A stretch of 11,567 bases of DNA from Byssochlamys sp. IMV 00236 (taxonomy: Eukaryota > Ascomycota > Eurotiomycetes > Eurotiales > Thermoascaceae). Position 1 is the first letter of the stretch. Each line of letters starts with the position of its first letter. Of the stretch, positions 1-7,419 are shown in pieces. The position numbers and the translations under genes were made by a program. Below the pieces are notes generated by a model that saw only the letters and a program-made list of their open reading frames with translations, was not told the DNA's origin and did no database searches. The stretch covers positions 1 through 11,567 of the forward strand of contig MSJH02000147.1 in NCBI GenBank assembly GCA_001931875.2, given 5' to 3'.

Positions 1-60
1 TGAAAAAAAAAAAAAAAAAAAAAAAAAGGAAAATAAAAGAAAAGAAGAAAAAAAAAAAAG
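1..60. repeat. A-rich low-complexity tract at window edge
   Basis: A run of 25 A (positions 3-27) is followed by further A/G-rich sequence to about position 59. It lies just beyond the 3' end of the transporter gene. Together with the A26 run at the other end, it suggests that the window is a contig bounded by homopolymers. Confidence 0.9.
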
Positions 61-107
61 GGCCCAATCATTTTCAGGAACCTGATCACTGTTATTTTTT
101 ATTATTA

Positions 108-2056
108 TTATGCTGAGCCTAGTCTCCACATACTCTTGGGATATTTCTCTAATTTCTTGATGACAGGCTTTATATAAAACATCAAACAGAATAGACCCAA
201 AAGGACACAGAGAGTACCCACGACATAATATCCATCCTTGTGTATAATACAACTTCCTCCTGCTTCTTTACACCATTCTTTTCCTGATTCCTCAACACAA
301 GATACGTCTACATAATATGGGATTTAGTGCTTTCATTTTAATTGGGTTCATTGATATTTTACATTCACCGCTTTCATTGGGTATAGAGCACGTATTGACC
401 GTAAAATAATCAACAGCTTCAAGCACAAAGAACTTGGGCCATGTACCACCAAAGTTACTAAAGGTATTCAAGAGCTAAAATAAGGTCAATACACGATGTA
501 CATGATGACTGCTTTTGGCTTATCTTACCGTCATATAAGTTCCACCAATCAATGGATCAGCTATGCTTGTCATAAATGCTGATATACTCACAAATTGTAC
601 TGTAGACATAAAAGAACTTAGGACAGTTGATGCCATGATGATACCAAAATAGATCATGCCCACGGGTCTACCTTGTGGATAATATGCCACTGTCAACATA
701 CCCAAGGCAGAACAGGCCAATCGACCATAAAATGCATAGAGCCACTAACATCATATGAGTATATTTTGCTATACATCTTTTTATCACAACACTTACTGGC
801 TTCAATGGTCTTGGTCCATTTGACCATTTCGCAGCATAATAACCAAAAAAGATTTGCAATGGGAAATCAAGCAGGACAGAGAGAGCAAGGTCTTCACGTG
901 AAAATCCTTTCTCCAATAGCTTCAATGAAGTAACAGCCTCATGACAAATGAAGCCAATCTTGGCGATCAACAAGACAGCAATATATGATCGCATATCTAC
1001 AGAGCATTATGGATTGGTCAGTCGGGGTTTACAGCAGTCCACTAAAAGGTACTTACGTGGTAATTTACAAATCTTCCAAATGGTCGCATAGACTCCACGG
1101 ATACCTAATTGAGCCTCTTCATCCTTTACATCGGTTTCTTTCTTGTAGATCACGAGATACGCTGTCACTAACATGTAGATCACTGCCCAAAACCTCATAT
1201 AGTCACCTAATCCCAACACACCATATTCCTTTGGGATTGATCTCAGGTACTTGTTACTGAATTCAGCTGAATTGAATGACAAGAAGACAGTAAAAGATAA
1301 AAAGTATCCACAGTTCAATCCAATGGTCTGTGCTGTGGATGCATACGATAAACTCTCTTTACTGAGTAAAGTTAATGCCCAACCATCAACGGCTATATCT
1401 TGAGTAGCACAAAAAAAGATGGTGGCCAAAAAGGAGTACGTCAAAATGTGAATTGGGACGTGCTCACTGCTCATCATAGCGTCTATGTTGTTGCCGAGTA
1501 TATAAAATAAAATACCAGTGAGGATCTGAATAGGTATAATCCATGACTTTCGACGTCCCAAATTGTGTGAATAGACAGCATCGACGATAGGTGACCAAAG
1601 TAACTTGAGTGAGTATGGCCAGGATGATAAAGAAAAGATGGCGATTTGTGAATAAGATAACTTGGCCTTTAATAAGAATGGAATTGACCCAAAACAAAGT
1701 CCAACAGGAACACCTTGTAACAAATCTTTTTTCATTTCCATTAATAATCTATGTATCTTTTGAAAACAGTGCAACTTACACAAGATAACTAGTAAAGTAA
1801 AGTTGCCATAATCCTTCTTTGCGAGTACTTCTTGTTGTTGTTCTTGGTCTAAAAGTATGTCCTTTTTATCCGTAAATGATTCCAACTCAAGTTCTTCCTT
1901 TTCGTCTTCGGCCAACGGTTTCTTAGTAGACCGTAAAGTGGTCGTGGTGTTTTGATGATCCATAACAGATGTCGAATGGGCTTGTGTTTTACTAGTAGGC
2001 GAAGGTACTATAGAGTCGTCGTCTAATGTTGAAAACACGTAACCAGTTGCTGGCAT
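108..2056 (-). CDS. Acetyl-CoA transporter, SLC33A1/AT-1 family (MFS)
   Basis: Predicted transporter that brings cytosolic acetyl-CoA into the ER/Golgi lumen for acetylation of glycans or proteins (known family role; yeast relative YBR220C). Six exons join in phase: 2056-1780, 1725-1057, 996-797, 744-529, 474-363 and 307-108. They give 557 aa, close to the 549 aa of human SLC33A1. A hydrophilic N-terminus of about 83 residues is followed by a multi-pass membrane protein. Family landmarks are GSIPFLL (105-111), LKLLWSPIVDAVY (132-144), GRRKSW (149-154), TQDIAVDGWAL, and a Cys-rich lumenal loop near the C-terminus containing CVEESGKEWCKEAGGSC. Introns are 52-60 nt with GTAAG/GTAAA donors. Intron 1 (1779-1726) and intron 3 were placed so that conserved segments join; intron 1 contains no in-frame stop. 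The ATG at 2056 is the first Met of the open frame. The gap to the upstream ZNHIT3 stop is only 113 bp, so its promoter must lie there or in that gene. Family call is firm; the exact transport substrate is inferred. Confidence 0.93.
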
Positions 2057-2169
2057 CTACTATTTATTAAATAAAAAGAAAAAAGCAAAAAAAAAGAGAG
2101 AGAAAGCTTAGAATTTGTAATGATTTCTTTTTATAGTAGCGACAGTAACCAAAAAAAAAAAATCTAGAA
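2057..2169 (-). promoter_or_regulatory. Short intergenic/promoter gap of the transporter gene
   Basis: These 113 bp separate the ZNHIT3 stop from the transporter ATG. The sequence is A/G-rich on the plus strand, so the transporter leader is pyrimidine-rich. It also holds the ZNHIT3 3' end. No clear TATA box is visible. Confidence 0.4.
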
Positions 2170-2755
2170 TTACACCTTTTTATTCTCCAACTTGTGTTTA
2201 AACGTAATCTCTACTAATGTCTGTACAAACTCTTCAAATACTGGATCTTCAGCTCGAATGGTGTCCAACACTTTTTCTGGATTAGGTGAACTGTCAATCT
2301 TTTTAACTAGTTTTCTAATTTGAGAATATTCAAGATATTCGTGTACTTTATCAGAATGAATCAGTCTTTGAAGATCTTCAGATGTCAGACGACTAGGATC
2401 CTCATCTTCTGGGTCTCCTACTGCCTTGATATCTTTTCTGGTCTGCATTGTGCTGTTATCTATCATATCAATAAGAATAATAGTCATGATAATAAGCAAT
2501 AGATCTACCTTGATCATCTTGTTCAACATGACATGGTGTTTCTATCTTCAAGTTAGATTTCGACTTTTTGTTATTATTGTTATTTTACCTTTATGCTTTT
2601 TAAAACAAGCGAGTGAACAACTAAAAGGATGCTGTATTAGGTAAAATGCATATTATGTAATTTCTTCATGTTTCGTTTTTTTCTTACTATGGTAATCGAC
2701 AATTAGGACATTTATATTTGGACTCTTCTTGCTCACATACTTGACAAAGCGCCAT
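2170..2755 (-). CDS. Zinc-finger HIT protein, ZNHIT3/Hit1-type
   Basis: Likely box C/D snoRNP assembly factor: in yeast and human, Hit1/ZNHIT3 works with Rsa1/NUFIP1 (established family knowledge). Four exons (2755-2688, 2620-2589, 2541-2509, 2459-2170) join in phase into 140 aa; human ZNHIT3 is 155 aa. The HIT finger is at the N-terminus, with ligands C4, C7, C16, C19, C24, C28, H32 and C37, spread over three exons. The C-terminal 70 residues (LTSEDLQRLIHSDKVHEYL onward) match the helical PAC-HIT region that binds the partner protein. Introns are 67, 47 and 49 nt. An unspliced frame opening at 2529 would give a false hydrophobic N-terminus, because it reads through the third intron. The spliced model restores the complete zinc finger, which is strong support. 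The third acceptor (at 2460) is the least certain junction; it was chosen because it keeps the frame open. Confidence 0.92.
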
Positions 2756-3131
2756 TACGTTAAAATTGTTAAAAGTAGCGAAATGACAATAGGAAGAAAA
2801 AAAAAAAAAGAACAAACTTTTGACGTTGACCAATACATTTTTCCTTTCCGCTCTAACAATCTTTTAATTTGACAAAAAGAGCCAAAGAGCATAGGACAAT
2901 CACGAGAAATATCGTTCAATTAGTCTTGTCGTAGACATCTTTCATAAGCTTTCTTCTGCTTGTTTGACAGTCTTGTTAGTTCTTGAGAGCAATATCTACG
3001 TTTAATAAACTCGGATCAAGTCCCTTACAAACAAAAAATTGTAGTGTTGGGATACACCAATGACTTTATTCATAAATAACAATAATCAAATATGATCAAT
3101 CATGATCATAAATAACCACTGTCCTTGTTAT
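2756..3131. other. Intergenic region between ZNHIT3 and secreted peptide genes
   Basis: About 375 bp. It contains the promoter of ZNHIT3 at its left end and the 3' region of the secreted-peptide gene at its right end, including a poly(A) signal. A 31-codon minus-strand open stretch (about 2900-3000) has no start and no recognised similarity. I see no supported gene. Confidence 0.6.
3065..3070 (-). terminator. Poly(A) signal AATAAA of the secreted-peptide gene
   Basis: TTTATT on the plus strand reads AATAAA on the minus strand, about 62 nt after the stop codon at 3132. This is the expected position for a fungal cleavage/polyadenylation signal. Confidence 0.5.
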
Positions 3132-3356
3132 TTAATGCCTTTCACAACCGCGTGCTACTCTTTTGTTATAACAATCTCGGAAAGCGTCTACATCTTTTTC
3201 TTTCTCGCATCGCTTGATAGAACCAGGACATAAAGGTGTATTAGGAGAATCAATCAGAAGTGCATTAATCCACTCCTCAGGAGACGCACAAGATACATTG
3301 TTGAGGACAAGGAAAATCATGAATAGAGTGACAAGAAAGGTAGCGGATGACTTCAT
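3132..3356 (-). CDS. Small secreted cysteine-containing peptide
   Basis: A single-exon frame of 74 aa. Residues 1-24 form a clear signal peptide: basic start MKSS, hydrophobic core, and VSCA before the likely cut at A24/S25. The mature part is about 50 residues, charged, with four cysteines at 43, 50, 62 and 71 (C-x6-C-x11-C-x8-C), which could form two disulfides in a helical hairpin. The last third is rich in Lys, Arg, Glu and Asp. It has its own promoter: TATATAAATA lies 45-54 nt before the ATG, and a poly(A) signal follows. I do not recognise the family. Size, signal peptide and paired Cys fit a small secreted protein of effector, antimicrobial or signalling type, but no function can be assigned. 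That the frame is a gene is well supported by the signal peptide together with the promoter and 3' signal. Confidence 0.75.
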   Translation of the reverse strand: MKSSATFLVTLFMIFLVLNNVSCASPEEWINALLIDSPNTPLCPGSIKRCEKEKDVDAFRDCYNKRVARGCERH

Positions 3357-3400
3357 TTTAGTTTGATGAATGATTCTTTATTCCTCAAAAAGTTGCTCTG

Positions 3401-3410
3401 TATTTATATA
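3401..3410 (-). promoter_or_regulatory. TATA box of the secreted-peptide gene
   Basis: Minus-strand TATATAAATA, 45-54 nt upstream of the ATG at 3356. The leader would be very short (about 15-25 nt). Confidence 0.6.
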
Positions 3411-3430
3411 TTTTCAATTCCTGACCTTCC

Positions 3431-3436
3431 AGGGGG
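3431..3436. promoter_or_regulatory. STRE-like AGGGGG motif upstream of the TATA box
   Basis: AGGGGG on the plus strand contains the core AGGGG/CCCCT of the yeast stress-response element. It lies about 20 nt upstream of the TATA box of the secreted-peptide gene. Its use in this fungus is inference only. Confidence 0.25.
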
Positions 3437-3440
3437 AGCT

Positions 3441-4258
3441 ATCCCTTAATCATCTTTGGCGTGTGCGCTCTACTCAAATAGTCTGGGAACTGGACTAAAG
3501 GTTATTTTGATTTTGATAGCCTCTTTCATTAAAAAAAATTGATAATGAGACATAAACTTTGTAGTCATGGAAGCTCTATGTAAACTTTATCCCAAAACAG
3601 AAGAATATAGAGTAAATTGAAAGCGTTAGAATCAACCTTAAATAGTCCAACAGCTAAAGAAAGTAGTAACTAAACGTCATTACTACTTTGACAGATGCCC
3701 ACTAACTATGCTTTTATTTAACAAATTGTGGTATTTGTGGTTGTATTTGTATGGACAGAAAGTACAACGGGACTCTTTATGTTTCTTTTATTTGAAAGAA
3801 TAAAGTTATTAAAAATGATGGCTGCATTTATTAGATGGATTTGTAATTATTATTGTGATTGGCCAGTTTGTGTTATTGAGCTTTTGCTATTGACGTATAG
3901 ACACTGTTTATGGACCCTTATTCAGCGTAGAATATAACACAATTAAAGAAAACCCGGTTATTGACTAAAAAGAAATAAACCAAATACGGTAAAATGATAA
4001 GCAACTAGAGGTTGCAGGACCATACAATAGTCTGTGGGGGTGCTGTTGAGCCTCTGATGGATAGATTATCTACACTTTATTCACAAATTATTCGTACACT
4101 GATAAAAAAAATAATAAAAGATACAAAAAACAATGATAAAAGAAAGCCCACAAGAAGCAAAAGAGTGAATAAAGAAATGACTAGTAAATCAGTTATTTAC
4201 ATTGATATTAAATACTTACATTATATAGAAGAGAGTTTATAATATACACTGTAGGAAA
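3441..4258. other. Intergenic region, no supported gene
   Basis: AT-rich sequence upstream of the secreted-peptide gene. It includes a perfect small hairpin (GCAAC-TAGAG-GTTGC, 4001-4015). Two plus-strand open stretches (3728-3937 and 4012-4242) have no ATG at their first codon and low-complexity hydrophobic or Lys-rich content. They look like chance frames. Confidence 0.5.
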
Positions 4259-4424
4259 TTTTGGCGGGGAGTTTTAATAAAAAAATGAGTAGAAATCTTT
4301 AGATAGTCGGAAGAAATTGTTAGATTGATCTTCACATTTCTTCGTTTTGCGGAAAAATATAGAAATCTTTAGATAGCCATCTAATGATTTCTTCCGACTA
4401 CCTAAAGATTTCTACTCGCCAAAA
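4259..4424. mobile_element. MITE-like fold-back element
   Basis: A 166-bp non-coding unit bounded by TTTTGGCG (4259-4266) and CGCCAAAA (4417-4424). Internal arms 4287-4317 and 4387-4417 are reverse complements at 30 of 31 positions, and similarity continues inward (GAAAT..TTAGAT). A third copy of TAGAAATCTTTAGATAG lies at 4360-4376, in direct orientation to the left arm. The left arm carries about 20 extra A/T-rich bases between the terminal GGCG and the repeated core. No coding capacity is present, so any movement would need a transposase from elsewhere. No target-site duplication is evident, because the flanks are A/T runs. A non-mobile structured repeat is the alternative. Confidence 0.65.
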
Positions 4425-5086
4425 AAAAAAAACAAGGTTCAGCATTTCCCCTACCCCTTTGCTACTATTATTACTTCATACGCATTATATAAAATAGCTT
4501 AAATACAATAGAAACTCGCTTATTATCTTATGCTTTATTCATATTAGAATTTATAAATAATAATAATAAAAAAAAAACTAATTCCTTTTACGTGTCATTC
4601 TTCTTTTGATCTTTCGCTTATCTAGAGTGAAGTAGTGAGTCAATTCCTCTATCCATCAATAGCTGTTTTCAGCTTTTGTCTTGATTGAACAGCCAATAGC
4701 ATCAATAGAAATGAAGAGTAATGTGTAAGCTTTAAGAAACATGTTTAATTGAAAGAAAGAATATAAAACTAATCAGCTGTGACAAAGATCTCTTTACTTC
4801 AAAAGCTAATTTATACACTGTCTTCCTGTGCTTAGGGATGTTTCAAGGAGCCTTTGTTGATAGTCATATGCACATAAGCAAAGACACGCTATAGAAACTC
4901 ATAAGCTAATAGAAAAACGCTTTGACTGTTGTCGGAACGCATTAGCCAATAGAACATTGTCATTTGAATGATCGACTGTCAACGCTTCAAAGTATTTCTG
5001 GCTTACCTCTTTTTTTCCCCTTTTTTTTTTTTCTTCTTCTTCACAGATACTCCTCGCTTTTTTTTCTCCTTGTGAAGATGCTTTGA
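4425..5086. other. AT-rich intergenic region with repeated AGCCAATAG motifs
   Basis: No gene seen. The 9-mer AGCCAATAG occurs at 4691-4699 and 4944-4952, with a one-base variant (AGCTAATAG) at about 4904-4912. These are CCAAT-box-like and all in plus orientation, leading toward the GC-rich island at 5087. Long C/T tracts run from about 5010 to 5080. This could be an upstream regulatory region for a plus-strand transcript of that island; this is inference. Confidence 0.35.
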
Positions 5087-5460
5087 TATTGGCTCTGTTA
5101 ATCCTTTAGAGGACTGAACACGCTCTCTGTTCACGCTGTAACCCTAGTACGGTCATGTTGATGATTCAAGTGACTTGCAGATTCCTGGGCTGGCTACACT
5201 TATGTGACCGACTAACCGCTTGCCCGTTATCTGTGAACAGAGAAATGCTCTCTAAGTGTGGCTACTCGAATAAATGCTTATGCTGTTACTAGGCGGTATC
5301 GAACCAAAAGCTATTTTGGGTAGTTTGCTGAGTCAAGACCATCTTCTGAGCTTGCGAGACGACTGGTAGACGAGGTTGGGGCCTATCAATAACTACCTGC
5401 TGGCAGTCTGTCAGTCCAGACTTGTCTGGGGCTGTTCAGCTTGTACTTTCTAGGTTTTTC
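5087..5460. ncRNA. Candidate structured non-coding RNA locus
   Basis: From 5101 to 5460 I count 170 G+C in 360 bases (47%), against about 17-30% in the neighbouring intergenic lines. There is no convincing coding frame. Complementary arms are: 5124-5134 with 5233-5243 (11 bp, perfect); 5191-5202 with 5253-5264 (12 bp including two G-U), which crosses the first in H-type pseudoknot order; 5150-5155 with 5205-5210; 5143-5149 with 5287-5293; and 5319-5325 with 5391-5397. Tight hairpins are at 5304-5319 (CCAAAA-GCTA-TTTTGG), 5416-5429 and 5431-5440. TTTTT at 5455-5459 sits at the right edge, as a plus-strand Pol III gene would have. On the other hand, a B-box-like GGTTCGATACC lies on the minus strand at 5295-5305. 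I do not recognise it as tRNA, 5S, U1-U6 or SRP RNA. Strand and class remain undetermined. Confidence 0.4.
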
Positions 5461-5500
5461 AGATGTATAAATTCAGTCTTGATACATCACCACTTTTTAC

Positions 5501-5550
5501 AAGGTATATATACCATTGACATTCAGTGTATACCTTCTTTTTTTTTTTGG
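5501..5550. promoter_or_regulatory. Palindromic TATA element and T11GG tract
   Basis: GGTATATATACC (5503-5514) is a perfect 12-bp palindrome. AAGGTATA (5501-5508) and TATACCTT (5529-5536) form a wider inverted repeat. T11GG follows at 5538-5550. On the minus strand the TATATATA lies 40-60 nt before the GC-rich island and could be its promoter. On the plus strand T11GG resembles an Sm-type U-run, and a 7-bp hairpin follows (5593-5612, TCAAGGC/GCCTTGA). Either reading is speculative. Confidence 0.3.
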
Positions 5551-5612
5551 AGATCATATGCGCTCTTACCTTCCCATGGTTGATCCTGTTAATCAAGGCT
5601 TTATTGCCTTGA

Positions 5613-6947
5613 GAACTGAAAGGAGGACGCTTTTATTATAAATAAATATAAATGAAAAATCTGGTTAATGACGCGTTTTTTTATTCATTGCCTGTGTGTG
5701 TGAGAGATGAGTTGACGATAGCATCAATTATGTGCATTATTAAGAATGTAAAATAGTCTTGATAATATACTCTTATTATTCTAAAAGAGCATTGGCTGCA
5801 CATGTCACAAATCGAATTAAATTATCCGCGTACAATTTAATAACAATTACACTCTATGATCTTCGTTTTTATTGTTTCCAACCGACAACATTATCTTTTG
5901 AGAGATCTTTGATAAAAAGACGTGAATAAAGTGTTGAGCTTTACAAAAAGATGAAAACTGAAATAAGAATCATTTTTATATCTCATTCTTTTGCTCTCTC
6001 CTTTATATTTGTTGTCTGTTGTGCAAATGTTTTCTGAATAAAGTGTAAAACACCAGCTTAATCCCTTTTATTTGCTATCTTCACTTTGGACGCTTGCTTA
6101 CCCACATTGAAACTGTACGTTAGTTTCTCTGTATAGCAATAAATCTATTTGTCTCTTCCCTTTATTTGTCTTGCCTGCCTATCCATAGCGTCAATAGGAT
6201 TGATATCACTATAATAATGTATGTAGTTGATATTGTATGTTATTTTTATCTCAACATTGGTTTTATGAACTTATCTCTTCGCCTACTGCTATTGCGTTCT
6301 TCGATAGACAAAGACGGGGTGCACAAATCTTGATCTTTGGACGCACTATCATTATCTGCTTGCACGTCTTTTTAATCATGCAACCTGGCTTTTTTTTTTT
6401 TAGCCTTTAATTATTCTAGTTTCCTTGTACATTACTTGACACGGTAAAAGTTCCCTTTTCGCCACAAAACCAGTAGTAATGGGAACATCAATCTGCCATC
6501 CCAAGAACAAGCATAAGCACGTAAAGGGACAAAAGAAGCCGCTCCCTTCCTCAAGAAGCTCGATATTTCTAATCTTTCTTCGTGAATCTATCGTCCGGAA
6601 ATGTTTACCATTCTGTCGAACATACGTTTTATGTCAACGTTAATAGTCATGCAAATGGTTGTTGATTGATCTGGCTCCGTTGAATCAGAAATACTAGCAC
6701 GCGTACACAGTATATCATACCATAAATCTAATTTAGAATGAGATCAAGTATATTAAATAGTGTTATATATGCATCGCCGTAGTAGTCATGACTCTAAGCA
6801 CGTTACAAAGTAGTGCCTGGATTTCAAGCGCCGTAAATTGCTTGGCAAAAAAAAAAAAAAAACACCTTTCCTATTTTCCAAATAACAGTAATGATCACAC
6901 AATACTCTCAAAATGACTATAAAGTGTGGCTATGACATCGCGCCTTT
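5613..6947. other. Long AT-rich intergenic region
   Basis: About 1.3 kb with no supported gene on either strand, apart from one weak short open frame (6479-6643, listed separately) in a locally GC-richer patch. Low-complexity features are GGCT-T11-AGCC near 6387-6405 and a run of about 16 A at 6847-6862. I see no tRNA, repeat array or recognisable exon series. Confidence 0.5.
6479..6643 (+). CDS. Weak candidate small protein, 54 aa
   Basis: ATG to TAA, 54 codons, in a patch of raised G+C (28 of 60 in 6481-6540). The N-terminus MGTSICHPKNKHKH is basic and His/Lys-rich; Gly2 with Cys6 is loosely like lipid-modified N-termini, but the Ser/Thr usually wanted at position 6 is missing. A possible donor GTAAAG follows codon 14, so it might instead be a first exon. 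I found no satisfactory downstream exon. No family is recognised and chance is quite possible. Confidence 0.2.
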   Translation: MGTSICHPKNKHKHVKGQKKPLPSSRSSIFLIFLRESIVRKCLPFCRTYVLCQR

Positions 6948-6953
6948 TTTATT
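6948..6953 (-). terminator. Poly(A) signal AATAAA of the PMP3 gene
   Basis: Minus-strand AATAAA about 45 nt after the stop codon at 6998, in a suitable place for 3'-end formation. Confidence 0.5.
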
Positions 6954-6997
6954 ATTAGTATAATAGGAAATTATGATATAATGGGGATATGACTGCC

Positions 6998-7341
6998 CTA
7001 TTTGGGCGGTACTGGTGTATACGCAGGTGGGCCTAAGTTTGCAGCGGCCTGTCTTTCTTCTCTGTCCTTAACAAGTACATAAAAAGCGTGAATATGACCT
7101 AAGTATAAAATAAAGGTTAGTAAAATGAGAAAAAAAGAGACAGAGCCTTGTTCTTTACCTGGAAGATAACCCAAGATAGTCAAACACCTTAAGTAAGAGT
7201 GTTAGATCAAGTATTAGTTTTAGTCTTTATATATACGACTTACAGGTTGATCCAAAAGTCTGCACCACATCCTCTCATAAAGAAGACACCAAGAGGAGGG
7301 AGCAAGATGATGATGAAAATAAGACAACAGGTTCCAAGCAT
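6998..7341 (-). CDS. PMP3: Plasma membrane proteolipid 3 (Pmp3/UPF0057 family)
   Basis: Small hydrophobic membrane protein; in yeast Pmp3 affects membrane potential and cation tolerance (family knowledge). Three exons (7341-7244, 7187-7159, 7098-6998) join in phase to 75 aa. TM1 covers about residues 5-22 (LIFIIILLPPLGVFF) and contains the family PPLGVF motif. The loop RGCGADFWINL and TM2 (CLTILGYLPGHIHAFYVL, 34-51) are typical of the family. The tail is longer than in the 55-residue yeast protein and ends in GPPAYTPVPPK, which includes a PPxY motif (66-69). Intron 1 is 56 nt. Intron 2 (7158-7099) is 60 nt and stopless, so an unspliced frame seems open but breaks the conserved PG-HIHAFY junction. 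The ATG is 79 bp from the SWF1 stop, preceded by a C/T-rich leader. Confidence 0.94.
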
Positions 7342-7419
7342 TGTTTAAAGAAAAAGAAAAAGAAAAAAGAGGGAAAAAAAAAGTTTATTTATGCTTGAAT
7401 AAAAAGAAACAATAGCCAA
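7342..7419 (-). promoter_or_regulatory. Compact SWF1-PMP3 spacer with CCAAT and pyrimidine tract
   Basis: These 78 bp must hold the SWF1 3' end and the PMP3 promoter. Plus-strand AGCCAAT (7414-7420) overlaps the last base of the SWF1 stop codon. Minus-strand AATAAA occurrences and a long C/T-rich stretch just before the PMP3 ATG are visible. Confidence 0.45.

Noticed and set aside
2170..2529. Stand-alone 119-aa protein with a hydrophobic N-terminus
   Set aside because: The hydrophobic start is read-through of the third ZNHIT3 intron; the spliced model gives a complete HIT zinc finger.
2900..3005. Minus-strand 31-codon stretch with two Cys, ending AYERCLRQD
   Set aside because: No start codon, no workable splice junction, and short enough to be chance. 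I considered it a remnant of a second secreted peptide but cannot support that.
3728..3937. Plus-strand hydrophobic open frame of about 66 codons
   Set aside because: It opens at GTG, its first ATG gives only about 52 residues, composition is AT-driven (Leu, Ile, Phe, Tyr), and there is no promoter, splice or family evidence.
4012..4242. Plus-strand Lys/Ile-rich open frame of 76 codons
   Set aside because: It opens at TTG, its second half is low-complexity Lys/Asn/Ile from A-rich DNA, and nothing recognisable is encoded.
5221..5234. Minus-strand ACAGATAACGGGCA resembling RNase P CR-V
   Set aside because: The matching CR-I and CR-IV segments and a P4 pairing partner could not be found, so the resemblance is too short to support RNase P RNA.
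5108..5293. Cys-rich plus-strand open stretch of about 60 codons within the GC-rich island
   Set aside because: The first ATG leaves only about 44 residues, no splice sites extend it, and the base-pairing pattern explains the region better.
5577..5588. TGGTTGATCCTG, identical to the universal 18S rRNA 5' motif
   Set aside because: Similarity stops after 12 bases; the following sequence is not SSU rRNA. Probably chance.
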